From assembly GCA_030323885.1 (NCBI GenBank), contig CM059186.1, positions 174,661,047 to 174,725,046 on the forward strand: DNA of 64,000 nt, read 5' to 3'. The position numbers and the translations under genes are program-made. Source of the DNA: Branchipolynoe longqiensis. Lineage: Eukaryota > Annelida > Polychaeta > Phyllodocida > Polynoidae. The notes below the pieces were generated by a model that worked only from the letters and a program-made list of their open reading frames with translations, did no database searches and was not told the origin of the DNA. This document shows, piece after piece, positions 51,196 through 62,059 of the stretch (position 1 is its first letter; every line of letters starts with the position of its first letter).

Positions 51196-54149
51196 GATGC
51201 GCGAGAAGGAAGAACAGAGGCGGAGGTGGGAAAACTGAGGCGTTTATTGTGACGCCTCGGGCAACATACAGAGAAACAGTGAACATAACAATAAATGACA
51301 AGGTAAGGTACAAACAGGGTAACTGAGGAGGTAAACAGGCTGAGGAGGCACATAGCAATACAGGGGGCTCATGAGGAGCAGGGGGCTCGCGAGGAGCAAA
51401 GAGTCAGGGGCTCATGAGGAGCAGAGGATAAATAGTGAGGGGCTCATAAGGAGCAGTGTCAGAGTTGGTAGAGGGGGGGCCGAGGAGCCCTCCGCCGCAG
51501 AGGGGGGAGGGTAGAGGAGGGAGAGTTGGGTGGGTGGGTGGAGAAGAAAAGGGCAGAGAGCTGGAAGGCGGATGGAGGCTGAGTGCCTGAGGGAGGTCGG
51601 CGGGCGGCCTTATAAGGGGGGAAGTGAGCAGAGGCAGGAGGGGGTGAGTCGCTCAGGGCCGGGGGGAGGTGAGCAGTGGCGGGGGTGAGTCGCTCAGGGG
51701 CGGGGGGAAGTGAGCAGTGGCAGGAGGGGGGGGTGAGTCGCTCAGGGCCGGGTGAGTCGCTCTCCCTCCCCTCGCATCAAACGAAATGCTTCGCATTACG
51801 ACCGATGCGCGAGAAGGAAGAACAGAGGCGGAGGTGGGAAAACTGAGGCGTTTATTGTGACGCCTCGGGCAACATACAGAGAAACAGTGAACATAACAAT
51901 AAATGACAAGGTAAGGTACAAACAGGGTAACTGAGGAGGTAAACAGGCTGAGGAGGCACATAGCAATACAGGGGGCTCATGAGGAGCAGGGGGCTCGCGA
52001 GGAGCAAAGAGTCAGGGGCTCATGAGGAGCAGAGGATAAATAGTGAGGGGCTCATAAGGAGCAGTGTCAGAGTTGGTAGAGGGGGGGCCGAGGAGCCCTC
52101 CGCCAAAGAGTAAGGAGAGGGCTCGAGGCACGCCCGAGGCGGGGGCGCGGGGCGCCCGAGGCGGGGCCCGGAGAGGTGTGAGGTGCGGGTTCCCTGTGTG
52201 GGCGGGATTGTCCGGGGCCTAGGTCGACAAGGGGGTCAGGCTCCCTCTCGGGGCGGGGAGTGTCCGGGGCCTGCGTCGACAGGGAGCGGGCGGCCAAAAA
52301 GGGGGAGGCCCGCTCCTTGGCGGGATCCGGTGAGGAGGTCCGACGAGGGTCGAGCAGGGGGGCAGCGAAGTCCTCGGGGCTGGATGGGGTGGTGGTCGGG
52401 GTCTGGGCGGCGATGTTGTTGAAGGCGGTGTCGTGAGGATCGGCGGCAGAGGGTTCCTCCTGAGGCTGGGCTGGGATGCGGTCCGAGGTGTGATGCCCGA
52501 GGTGATGATCCTCGGCTGGGACTTGGCGGCGCTGCGGTCGATGGTCGCTGGGAGGTTGTCGGCGGGGCTTGCGGGGCTGTCGGCAGTGGTGAGGGTGAGG
52601 CGCCGGAGGGGTCCCCCCGGGCCGGCCGGGGGGAGGCCGGCGGATCAAAAATCCGCCGAGGTGGCGGGGGGGGTCTGGCGCTCACGGGTTTGCTTCGTGA
52701 TGCAGTCGGCCTCGCTGTGCATGGTCAGGAGGCGCCTCACATTGGCGCAGTATGCGCAGACGTGACGGCGCCTGTCCCCCGCCTCACCGTGGGCCTCCCC
52801 GAGGCGGGCCCGATCGCACGAGGCGGGGGCGCGGTTCCAGGCCGGGCAGGGGGCCCCGTGGGTCTCCCTGTCGTAGGTGGCGCGGGCGTCAGCTTGGGGT
52901 CGGGCGAGGTGGGCGCCTCGGTGGAGAGGGTCGGGTAGGCGGGCAGGGGCGGCGGTGGCTTGGTCCTCGGGCATGGCCAGGCAGTCTAGTCTCATGAGGT
53001 TGAGCGCTACCGGGTCATGCCAGCCCTGGGGGAGGGTTCCGTCCGCGATGGCGGTAAACAGGGTCTCTGAATACCGGCGGACGGTTGCCCAGGGGTAGAC
53101 GAGGTTATCCCGGCAGACTGCTAGGAGGTGGTGGTGGAGTCCCTGGGCGGAGTGGGCGGGGAAGTCGGGGTGGTCGATGAGGGTGAGGAGGGCGAGGGTA
53201 TATTCGTCCTTTGTCGCCTCTCCCCTCTTCACCGGCTTTCTCTCGGCCCCTCGTTTCACCAGGTCCGAGGGGAAGATGTAGTTGGCCGGGATCCCTTGGC
53301 GCCTGACGGAGTGGCGCGCCTCGGCGGATGCCAGTATCTCCCGGACGGCGTCGGCCGCGGAGGCGGGGCTGTGGCGGATGGCCTCCTCGCGGTAGGCCGG
53401 CGAGGTGGCGGGTGGTGGTTGACTGGAGAGGTGACGGTACCTCTCGTACTCCGGGTGCGGGGATCCGGGGAGGGTCGCCTGAGGCGGCGGCGGGGGCCGG
53501 GCTGTGGTGGCGGTAGGTGCCCGAGGCGTCGGGGCGGCCTGGCGCCTCGGGGGAGATGAGGGGATCCCCGGGCGGGCCCCCCCGGTCTCCAGGGAGTCGA
53601 TCCGGGCGTGGAGGTCGGCCGTCGCCTGGCGCGCCTCGGCGGCGGAGTGCTGTTGGTCGAGCTGCATACGCTGGAGGGCGTCCAGCAGTGTCGACATCTC
53701 GGGGCCCGAGGTGCGGCCCGAGGGCGCCGCGGGGGACGCCGGGGCGTAGGCCGGGGAGTCGGCCCGGCCGGGTGCTGGAGAGGGCCCCGGGGTGCCGGGG
53801 GCGGCCCGGGATCCCTTCCGTCCACGTCCTTTTCCTCGAGGCATCCTGAGGTTGAGCTGGGGCAGAGGTCCGAGGTGGAGTAGCCAAAGAAGAAAAGGGC
53901 AGAGAGCTGGAAGGCGGCTGGAGGCTGAGTGCCTGAGGGAGGTCGGCGGGCGGCCTTGTAAGGGGGGAAGTGAGCAGAGGCAGGAGGGGGTGAGTCGCTC
54001 AGGGCCGGGGGGAGGTGAGCAGTGGCGGGGGTGAGTCGCTCAGGGGCGGGGGGAAGTGAGCAGTGGCAGGAGGGGGGGGTGAGTCGCTCAGGGCCGGGTG
54101 AGTCGCTCTCCCTCCCTTCGCATCAAACGAAATGCTTCGCATTACGACC
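51196..54149 (-). mobile_element. Gag-only retrotransposon with split direct repeats (Ngaro/PAT type)
   Basis: On the minus strand the order is A1 (53888-54149, 262 bp), an internal part with a gag-like ORF (52105-53887), B1 (51804-52104, 301 bp), A2 (51542-51803, 262 bp) and B2 (51196-51496, 301 bp), with a 45-bp spacer between A2 and B2. The equal lengths and near identity of A1/A2 and B1/B2 give the A1-ORF-B1-A2-B2 layout known from PAT and Ngaro members of the DIRS order. There is no target duplication: the uninterrupted right arm of the host foldback reads straight across the insertion point. No reverse transcriptase or recombinase is present, so it must rely on a helper element. Confidence 0.82.
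52645..53844 (-). CDS. Gag-like protein of the split-direct-repeat retrotransposon
   Basis: Intact 399-codon frame starting MPRGKGRGRKGSRAAPG. Residues 1-190 are Pro/Ala/Ser/Arg-rich with a short helix ('MSTLLDALQRMQLDQQ'). Residues about 195-300 look like a capsid-type domain ('NYIFPSDLVKRG', 'LLTLIDHPDFP', 'LVYPWATVRRYSETLFTAI'). The C-terminus holds a Cys/His cluster: C-P-A-W-N, then H and 'HVCAYC', then H-S-E-A-D-C, resembling the zinc-binding ends of DIRS/Ngaro gag proteins. Codons are very GC-rich, unlike the host exons. Several overlapping frames stay open because of that composition. Likely coats the element RNA; no enzyme motif is seen. Confidence 0.75.
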   Translation of the reverse strand: MPRGKGRGRKGSRAAPGTPGPSPAPGRADSPAYAPASPAAPSGRTSGPEMSTLLDALQRMQLDQQHSAAEARQATADLHARIDSLETGGARPGIPSSPPRRQAAPTPRAPTATTARPPPPPQATLPGSPHPEYERYRHLSSQPPPATSPAYREEAIRHSPASAADAVREILASAEARHSVRRQGIPANYIFPSDLVKRGAERKPVKRGEATKDEYTLALLTLIDHPDFPAHSAQGLHHHLLAVCRDNLVYPWATVRRYSETLFTAIADGTLPQGWHDPVALNLMRLDCLAMPEDQATAAPARLPDPLHRGAHLARPQADARATYDRETHGAPCPAWNRAPASCDRARLGEAHGEAGDRRRHVCAYCANVRRLLTMHSEADCITKQTRERQTPPATSADF

Positions 54150-54419
54150 AAGTCGTACTGTTCACATTAAAGTCACATAATCCGATATTTAGAGTTTCTG
54201 CCATATTTTTTGTACGATCAATACATTACTTCAGTTTGATCTTTATTATATTTGAAAAGGTTAACTTTGAATATTTTCTAAAATGAAAACATACAAAATT
54301 AATGTTGGTGTGTACATACAAATGCTGGATATCAGATACACTACAGCAGTGACAGGTTCTATTACATTAAATTTGTTTGTCAAGAAGCCAGCAGCAACAA
54401 AACAAGATTTTGATATGTT

Positions 54420-55045
54420 AATACTTACACTTACACTTACACTTATCCTCTTCTGCTTAAGAAATTAGGCATCAATGCCTGTTAGCAGGTTTGGCCTGTC
54501 TAAGTGGGATCGACCTAGTGAAATTATAGTTTTCGTGCGGCGAGCATTGACTGTAACGGTAATTTACCCAGTGCTTATCGAGGCATCCTTTGAAAGAGTT
54601 TTAAGCACGGGGCATTCACTACATCAGCTGCTAGTCTCTTCCAACTGTTCCCAGCTCTTTCAGTGAGGAAGTTTTGACGAACTCGCTTGTTAGTCCTGGG
54701 TTTGACGATCTTCTTATTATGCCCTCTGGTTATCAGACCATGTGTTGCCTCAAGTGTGATGTACCAGTTTTTTACTGTATATGTTCCGCTGAGGTGTTTG
54801 TAGATCTCAATTAGGTCTCGGCGGGCCCTTCTATAGAATAGGCTTGGCAGGTTTCGTGCTCGTAGACGGTCTTCGTAAGAGAATTTCTTCATGGTTGGTA
54901 TTAGACAGGTTGCGCACCTCTGTACTCTCTCGAGAAGTTCACCGTCCTTCCTGTACATTGGTGCCCATGCTGGATATCCATATTCTAGCTTGCATCTCGC
55001 CAGGGATGTGCATAGCTTGGTCAGACTGACTTCATCCATGTATGT
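54420..55045 (-). pseudogene. CR1-like LINE, C-terminal reverse transcriptase fragment
   Basis: The minus frame 55039-54575 encodes 'LARCKLEYGYPAWAPMYRKD', 'ERVQRCATCLIP', 'YEDRLRARNLPSLFYRRAR' and 'DLIEIYKHLSG', then a basic C-terminus. It ends at the low-coordinate side with a (GTAAGT)n-like run (54424-54446), the expected 3' tail. 5'-truncated. Confidence 0.8.
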
Positions 55046-55859
55046 GTAAGTACGGCTTATGAGGCCGAGTGTTCTATTGGCTTTCCCAGCCTCTGTCTCA
55101 CAATGAATAGAGTAGGTAATAATATTTTATTCATCTGTACCTATCCACAACTTAGTATTTGCAGTCATGAACTCAAAACAACTTGGCACAAAGACTTGTA
55201 GACAATGACTGTTGAAGCAGCAAAACAAACTCTTCCTGTAGATCTAAATATAGATCTGATTGCAGAGAAGTTCAAAGGTCAACTGTGTTGATATGAATTT
55301 GACACAAAGCCATTGATTTATTAACTAAACACGCTGTGGGCTACACTACAATTTACCAATTAAGTCCAAGTCTTTACACGATTTTGTTATCAAAGTAGGT
55401 GCTTTTATGAAAAAATGTATTACACATTTTGTGCTTTATAAATATTCATAGGAATCTAATCAAATATAGCGGACTAATTAGAAAACACAAGATGAGCAAT
55501 GCATTGTTATTAAATACAGCATTGTAACTTAGAACAACTAGTGGCTTACTTGTTATGGATATATATGGCACACCAACATTAATTTTGTATGTTTTCATTT
55601 TAGAAAATGTTCAAAGTTAACCTTTTTCAAATAAAATAAAAATCGAACTGAAGTAATATATTGATATTAAAAAAATATGGCAGAAATTCTAAATATCGGA
55701 TTAGGTGACTTTAATGTGAACAGTACGAGTTAGATGTAATCATGGAATGCCTTTTCAGCATTTGAGTAAATAATGCATTGAAAACTCACAAATAACTGTC
55801 TACATAAATGATGTAGATGCAGGTTACCAGCTCGAATAAGTGATAACTGCATCTCTGGC

Positions 55860-56060
55860 CTTTCAAGTATTGGATATATATATGTTTTATCAGGTATATA
55901 TATATCAGATATTTATTAGATATGTCAGGTTCATACATGAGGTCTATAACAGGCACATATATTAAGTATATATCAGGTGTATATACCAGATAAATATATA
56001 TATATCAGATATAAATCACGTATATATCTCAGATATATATATATATATGTATCAATTATA
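55860..56060. repeat. AT-rich tract with 'atcaggtatatatat' units
   Basis: Degenerate tandem of TATCAGGTATATATA-like units. Confidence 0.75.
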
Positions 56061-56100
56061 CATATCAGGTACATTGCCGATTTAACTTGACATGTCATGG

Positions 56101-56657
56101 CCCTGTCACACTACGACGCTTCTCGCCGGCGCGCCAACAGCGCGCAAAATATCTTATACGCGTCGAGACACATCCAACTTTTCGGCGATTTGGGGAAAAA
56201 GATTGGCGTCAGCGCAGCGCGTTATTCGCGCGTGGCCAACGTTAGTCGACAAGTGAGGAAACAAAAAAAAAAGTTTGGCGCAACATGCTCATATGACCTT
56301 AGATATTGGTAGGACGTAAAACAACAAAGCAACCATTTGGCGCAACATGTGGAGATGACCCGCACGCGCGCGCGGCAACTGCTTAGCATTCGCATAACAT
56401 TATTCCAGTGCTGTCGACGTCCTTCTGACATCGCCATAATATTGGAACCCACGCGTTGACGCGCGTGGTGGGTCGTTGTTTTTTTTTGACATGCTAAGAA
56501 CCTCTAGCGACCAACTACGCGTGCCGCCGTCCTCCGGCGACTGTCAACGTCCAGGATAGTGTACCGACGTTCGCATAGCATCCCCCAAACGTTTCCCGAC
56601 GTGTACCAACGTTTCGCCAAAAAATGACAAACGTCGAAATTTCGTAGTGTGACAGGG
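56101..56657. mobile_element. Foldback element with CCCTGTCACACTACGACG ends
   Basis: Exact left end CCCTGTCACACTACGACG, right end CGTAGTGTGACAGGG. The arms are GCGCGC, CGTTGACGCG and CCAACGT words. A short SINE A tail fragment (about 56285-56330) is embedded in the left half. Confidence 0.82.
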
Positions 56658-56726
56658 GTATAAACAAGGGTCCACGCAGTGGACCATTGGCAGTTATCGA
56701 GGATGACCAAATCATTCATGAAGAGT

Positions 56727-56812
56727 GCTTGTTTGTTTGTTGCTGTTTTACATCCTAGCAACATCTGATATCATATCACCTTAGATGTTGCCAGGAGATA
56801 AAACCCCTAACA
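56727..56812. mobile_element. Palindromic pair of SINE A 3' ends
   Basis: A minus-strand tail ('gtttgttgctgttttacatcctagcaacatct') is joined to a plus-strand tail ('accttagatgttgccaggagataaaacccc'). Confidence 0.7.
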
Positions 56813-56937
56813 AACACTAAACAACTAGCTGTGAATAGGTCTCCACACACAGTTTTATACAGTTATTACAAATTGGGTATTGAGAATTGCATTACACATG
56901 GCAAACTGCAAAAGAGGATGAGAAAGTATGAGTATGG

Positions 56938-57262
56938 TTAGTTTTACGTACTAGCAACATCTAAGGTCATATCAGGATGGGTTCCGACTTGTGACAGTGC
57001 GCACTCATGGTGACTTTATAGTGCTGCCCCACTGGGAAATCAGGCCGCTGGCACCAGGACACGATAGTCACATTATCCTGACATTGAGCTACACAGTCCT
57101 TGCCCTATCCTATTAATGCTGAGCGCCAGGCTAGGTAGCGACAAGTATCAATGTTTAAGTCATTGGTTTGACTCATCCAGGGTTCGAACCCATGGGTTCG
57201 AATCCCACGATCTACCAAAACGGGCAACGGACGCTCACGTCATTCGGCCATCCCGTCTGGTC
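56938..57262 (-). mobile_element. SINE A, near full length
   Basis: Tail at left, full body, duplicated box B region ('gggttcgaacccatgggttcgaatccc') and head at right. Confidence 0.8.
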
Positions 57263-57306
57263 GTCTAGTAGTGTGGATCTATATAATCGGCATGAGTATG
57301 CACTGG

Positions 57307-58530
57307 CACAAGTCTATCATCATCATCATCATGCTGTCGGTCGCGATGCGACAAAGACTGCTTTCATTACTTGACTGCCACTCTCCATTTAGCTCTCTGC
57401 TGTGAGAGTTGCGTCCATGAGTCGGTCTTAATGTCTCTCAACTTCAGGTTTCTCTTGATGGTATCCTTGAACCGGAGACGAGGGCATCCTCTCTTTCTGT
57501 AACTAGAAGACAGTTGAGAATAGAGGATTTGCTTTGGTAGCCTGTCTGATGACATCCTCATGAGGTGTCCAGTCCACCGGAGATTCTTTTTGATCAGAAG
57601 ATCTTCCATAGCAGCCAGCCCCATCCGTTCGAGTATTTCCTTATTTGTCACTTTGTCCTTCCAGGTTAGCCTCATGATTGAACGCAGATGTCGCATCATG
57701 AAGGCATGCAGCTTTTTCACCTATCGTCTGTACACTGTCCAGGCCGTAGAGTAGGGTGGATAACACGATTGCACGGTAGATCTTGCCTTTGACCCGAATG
57801 GACACATGGTGGTTGTTCCAGAGTCTCTGGTGTAGTCGGCCGAAAGATGCGCTAGCCTTGGCCATCCTCCTCTGTATTTCAGCATCAATGCGTCCATCAG
57901 TTGATATAGTGCTTCCGAGGTAGGTGAATTCCGGAACAGAGTTCAGCTTGTTTCCATCAACCATGATCTCCTCCTCTCGGGTTCTTGTAGAGTTGGGTTG
58001 GTACAGCACCTCCATCTTCTTGATGTTAATCTTCAGGCCGAACTTCTTTGATGCACCGGAGAAAGCATCCACTATTTTCTGGATCTCTTCAGCAGAGTGG
58101 GCAACCAGTGCACTGTCATCTGCAAATAGTAGCTCTCTCACCAGTATCCGAGTAGTCTTGGTCTTCGCTCTGAAGTGTGCCACATTGAATAGGTCAGCGC
58201 TCTGTCTGGACTGTATATAGATGCCATCCCCCATGTCTCGGTAAGCCTCATCGAGCATTGCTGATAGGAAGATGGGGAAGAGCGTGGGGGCCAGTACACA
58301 ACCTTGTTTGACCCCATTGGTAACCTCGAACGATTCCGAGACTTCCCCTCCAACACTAATGTTCACCATCATTCCTGTATATAGAGCCTCGATCATAGTT
58401 GTGAACTTCTCTGGGCATCCATACTTCCTCAGTAGCTGCCATAGCCCAGTCCTCCCGACTGTATCAAATGCCTTAGTGAAATTGACAAATGTACAGTGGT
58501 CGGTCCTGCTCAATGCACTTTTGACATTTC
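57307..58530 (-). pseudogene. RTE-like LINE, reverse transcriptase fragment
   Basis: The minus frames 58513-57641 and 57720-57367 together encode the palm-to-C-terminal part of a non-LTR polymerase. Visible motifs are 'FVNFTKAFDTV', 'GVKQGCVLAPTLF', the catalytic 'ELLFADDSALVAH', 'FTYLGSTISTDG' and 'RWTGHLMRMSSDRLPK'. A frameshift near 57720-57740 separates the two frames. The 3' tail is (CAT)n on the plus strand at 57307-57330. No endonuclease domain, so 5'-truncated. The FADD aspartates are intact, but the frameshift makes the copy inactive. Confidence 0.85.
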
Positions 58531-58534
58531 ATGA

Positions 58535-60040
58535 AAGCTGCCTGCAAAAGTGTTGAAGTGCTGCTGGCTTTTGCAAGTTACCAGCGGCACTCTCTCGGGG
58601 AGCAAATAGAGGTTTCACACTGGCAAGAACATGTCAAGACAGGTGCAAAACTAATTGTCCCTGCAGTGGCAGTGGCGGGAGATGTTGGGAGTTCCATATA
58701 TCAACCGCCCTTAATTCTGCCACAGTGACATGGTTTTCTGTTTAGGGTTTGCTCCCTTAGCCTTCGGTTCTGTCAAGAACCTGTACCACAAGGCAGTGGT
58801 TTACAACTCTGCAAGGCAGGGGCATCTAACTCCCTAAGGTATTGCTCTACCTGCAATACCTGCATCACAAGTCTATACCGGTCCTGATATCACCTTAGAT
58901 GTTGCTAAGACATAAATCCCCAACAAACACTAAACAACAAGGTGTGAACAAGTCTCCACTTAGTGGATACAGTTATGGCAGTTATCACACATCGGTTATT
59001 GAGTATTGCATTACAGATGGTGAGCGGCAAAGAGGATGACAAATTATGAGTATGAGAATGAGAAAGAGAATGAGAATGAACATGGTAGATGGGTGTTACC
59101 ATTCAGAAGTGATAGCTCATAGGAAATAAAAAATAAAATGACATGTTTGAACACTCCAAATAAACAGACATGTTCTGACCACCTCCTAGGCTTGACAATA
59201 GACTACTTCAGGGTTACTCTCCGCTGGTTTCATATAGAGTGATTGAAGCTGTGTCCTGGCGTGTTTCAGCACTCGAACTTGTTTGCGAATAGAACAACCA
59301 TGATATTATCTTTTGCTGTAGGAGGGCGCGGATATCCGGGTACTTATAGCATGGCGCCCTATCAACTATTCGATGCTGTGAAAACAATGGCGGTGACAGC
59401 ATTGAAACCAATGTAAATAAAACAAAAAGCACAAATCTATTCACTGATATAATCTACTTCTGTTATTTAGAACCATTCGGGGGTTGAAATAATGTTATTT
59501 AGGAGCATAACATACTCAATAAGTGAAATTCAGTCAAATTAAACCCAAAATCCAAGCGATATTAAGGCTGCCGGCCCATCAACAGCATTATTGCAAATGG
59601 AAATGAAACAAAAAAGCACAAATCTCTTCACTACTACGATCTAATTCTGTTATTTAGAACCATGAATATTCACTTGGGGTTGAAATAATGTTATTTACGA
59701 GCATAACTTACTCAATAAGTTAAATTTGGCGTTATTGCAAATGTAAATAAAACAAATAGCACTGGTGTCATCTGTTTGTTTACACCGCGTCAACTGGAAG
59801 TGACGTGAACGTGCGCCCTCCTATAGGTTCATTAGTATAGGCTCACTTTGAACCGATAAAAACATGGTTTCCCATGACTTAATTATGCAACGTTCTTTCC
59901 ATACATTTTCCCCTGAAGTGGTTCGTAGTAAAATTGTCAAATTGTGCTAACAACTATTCTACATTGGATAGTAACACCACTTCCTGTATGAAGAAGAGGG
60001 TATTTCTCCAGGGTGTTTCACTCCCACCCTGGCATGGTTC
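58535..60040. other. No gene recognised; SINE tail and foldback arms
   Basis: 58865-58930 is a SINE A tail. 59455-59760 holds two direct, diverged copies related to the arms of the 3873-4608 foldback ('gagcataacatactcaataagtgaaatt'). The rest is unassigned. Confidence 0.5.
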
Positions 60041-60044
60041 GGGC

Positions 60045-60170
60045 TAGATAAAAGATTCACCCCGTACTTGAGTACAGGGGTGAACACAAGCCCTATATAA
60101 AAACTGGCGAAACTGCTTTAGTATGGAACAGGAAGTGGAAACTCTGGCTCCAGTATCAAATGGCTACCCA
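60045..60170. mobile_element. Partial copy of the TAGATAAAAGATTCACCC element
   Basis: Begins TAGATAAAAGATTCACCC and shares 'gtacttgagtacaggggtga' with 8640-8665. The right end was not found; a foldback follows. Confidence 0.65.
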
Positions 60171-60189
60171 TATCAGCACATACAGAGTT

Positions 60190-60455
60190 ATGCCAGGTAC
60201 ACACATAGCATATAGGATTCGCGCACTAAAACTCCCGATCCGCTTAAAACTGAAATCGGGCCGATTCATTTTTCGAATCGGGAATCGCAATCGTAATCCT
60301 AGCGCACACCTACCGTTTTAGCCCTAAAAATCGGGAATCGCAATCGGTAGGTGTGCTAGGGGAGTGCACACCTCACGATTTTGGGGCAGTTTTAGGTCGT
60401 ATACGCTAGATGGGTGCGGGAAAACGATCGTATACGCTAGGTGTGTACCGGGCAT
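60190..60455. mobile_element. Foldback element, sister of 34705-34970
   Basis: Ends ATGCCAGGTACACAC and GTGTGTACCGGGCAT. The interior shares 'aaaactgaaatcgggccgat' and CGATTCATTTTTCGAATCGG with the sister copy. Confidence 0.75.
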
Positions 60456-60612
60456 TAGTGAAATGGGAGAGAATGCAAAAAGACAAGATGGCGGCGATAG
60501 AACAGCACCAATATCCCTTTTAACGTCTATTAAACTATATGTTTTATTATATTGTCCAACCCAAAACTAGCGGGTATATATGAAGACATATATAAAGAAT
60601 ACAACTCTGCAG

Positions 60613-60617
<5 letters not shown>

Positions 60618-60666
<49 letters not shown>
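60618..60666. repeat. AT dinucleotide microsatellite
   Basis: Uninterrupted (AT)24-type run. Confidence 0.92.
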
Positions 60667-60668
<2 letters not shown>

Positions 60669-60669
60669 C

Positions 60670-61298
60670 CTCCCCTACGAATGGACAAGAGCCAGCAGAT
60701 TGGGTTGGTTCGTTTATTCGACTCCGGGCTGAGCGATAAATGCCCTAACTAATACAAAAGCAAAAAACTGGAGGCAAGTGACGATTCAAACCAACTCGAG
60801 CAGCGTCGAACCGGCCAGGACCGCAGCAGGGCCAGCGGACGACGGCGATTGGACAATATTAAGTCGAGTAGAATCGAAACTAATAAACAATAAATAATTT
60901 TCCGAGCATTTATATGTATATAATAGATTATATATAATATATATATATATATATACATGTTAAGATAGACGGACTTTTAACAATAACCATCTCTTCACCT
61001 TACATACACCGTCTAAACAAGAAAAAGAGCTGCGCCTTATTTTCCACCAAATTGACACTATTACCGTCTTTATCCTGTACCCGTGATTTATCCCGACCGG
61101 CCCGCCGGTAATAGTGCCTGTACAGAGGGAGGCAGTGACTTTGTTACTGTGTTTATTCAGTCTAATATTTCGCATTGTGAGACCTCGGCTACACTTTCTC
61201 GCACAAGAAAAGTGGTCTACCTTTCAGGTGGTGGACTCCCGGTGCGCTAATGACACCTGTCTGTCGTGCTATTTTGGCGGGAACATGAGCTGTAATGG
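60670..61298. other. No gene recognised; second AT run at 60905-60957
   Basis: 60905-60957 is an interrupted (AT)n run. The rest has no supported feature. Confidence 0.4.
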
Positions 61299-62052
61299 CC
61301 CTGTCACACTACGACGTGACTACGTCAGCGTAACCACAACGTGAAAATAATGATATCACGTCGAAGTTATCGGCGTAATATGCAAATTGTGGACGTGAAT
61401 GCAACGTAGTTGACGTGAGCGTAACGTGAAAGTAACGTGGGTGTACGTCGTGACGTTAGCTGTAACGTGACAACGTTAGAGGGGAGGGGTAATTGGCGAC
61501 GTGACCGGGCGTTAGTGTAACGTGAGCGTAACGTCGCCGTAACGGGTGTGACGTGAACGTAACGTGACCGTAACTTGACCGTAACGTGACCGTAACGTGA
61601 CCGTAACGTGACCGTAACGTGACCGTAACGTGACCGTAACATGACCGTAACCGTGACCGTAACGTGACCGTAACGTGACCGTAACGTGACCGTAACGTGA
61701 CCGTAACGTGCAAAACGCTGCCCACACGTTGCTCCCACCCGGGCCGTCGGTCTGACGTGACATAACGTGACTCTAACGTCATTTACGCTGCTATAACGAT
61801 CGCGGAACGTCAACCTAACGTCATTGTCACGTCATCCCAACGTAACGGCTTCACGTTGAGATACGTTGAAAGTTTTGAACAGGTTCAAAACCTCGACGCG
61901 CGCCGACGTAACACGACGTAACATGACGTAGCTCGACGTCACTCTAACGTCATTATGACGTCATCATAACGTGACCCAACGTACGGCAACGTAATGACGA
62001 AAAATCATCACGTTAGGCTCACGTTGGCTCGTTACGTCGTAGTGTGACAGGG
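61299..62052. mobile_element. Foldback element made of CGTAACGTGAC repeats
   Basis: CCCTGTCACACTACGACG at left is exactly mirrored at right (CGTCGTAGTGTGACAGGG). The left arm contains a long run of CGTAACGTGAC units (about 61545-61715); the right arm contains ACGTAACATGACGTAAC-like words. The palindrome GTTTTGAACAGGTTCAAAAC is at 61872-61891. Frames reading 'VTVTLRSRYGH' here are translations of the repeat, not genes. Confidence 0.88.
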
Positions 62053-62059
62053 GTATTAT

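Larger units (their letters stand above)
51128..55799. mobile_element. Composite foldback with about 230-bp arms
   Basis: The left arm (51128-51195 plus 54150-54310) and the right arm (55566-55799) are inverted copies: 'cagttatttgtgagttttca', then 'gtactgttcacattaaagtc', 'atccgatatt' and 'aaacatacaaaattaatgtt'. The inner part of each arm is itself MITE-B related. Between the arms lies a CR1-like fragment; inside the left arm lies the 2954-bp retroelement. Confidence 0.75.

Noticed and set aside
52183..53887. Many overlapping GC-rich frames on both strands
   Set aside because: Shadows of the 399-codon gag-like frame; only that frame shows capsid-like and Cys/His features.
61367..61813. Three overlapping open frames reading VTVTLRSRYGH repeats, minus strand
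   Set aside because: They are translations of the CGTAACGTGAC reiteration inside a foldback element; all frames stay open because of the repeat.
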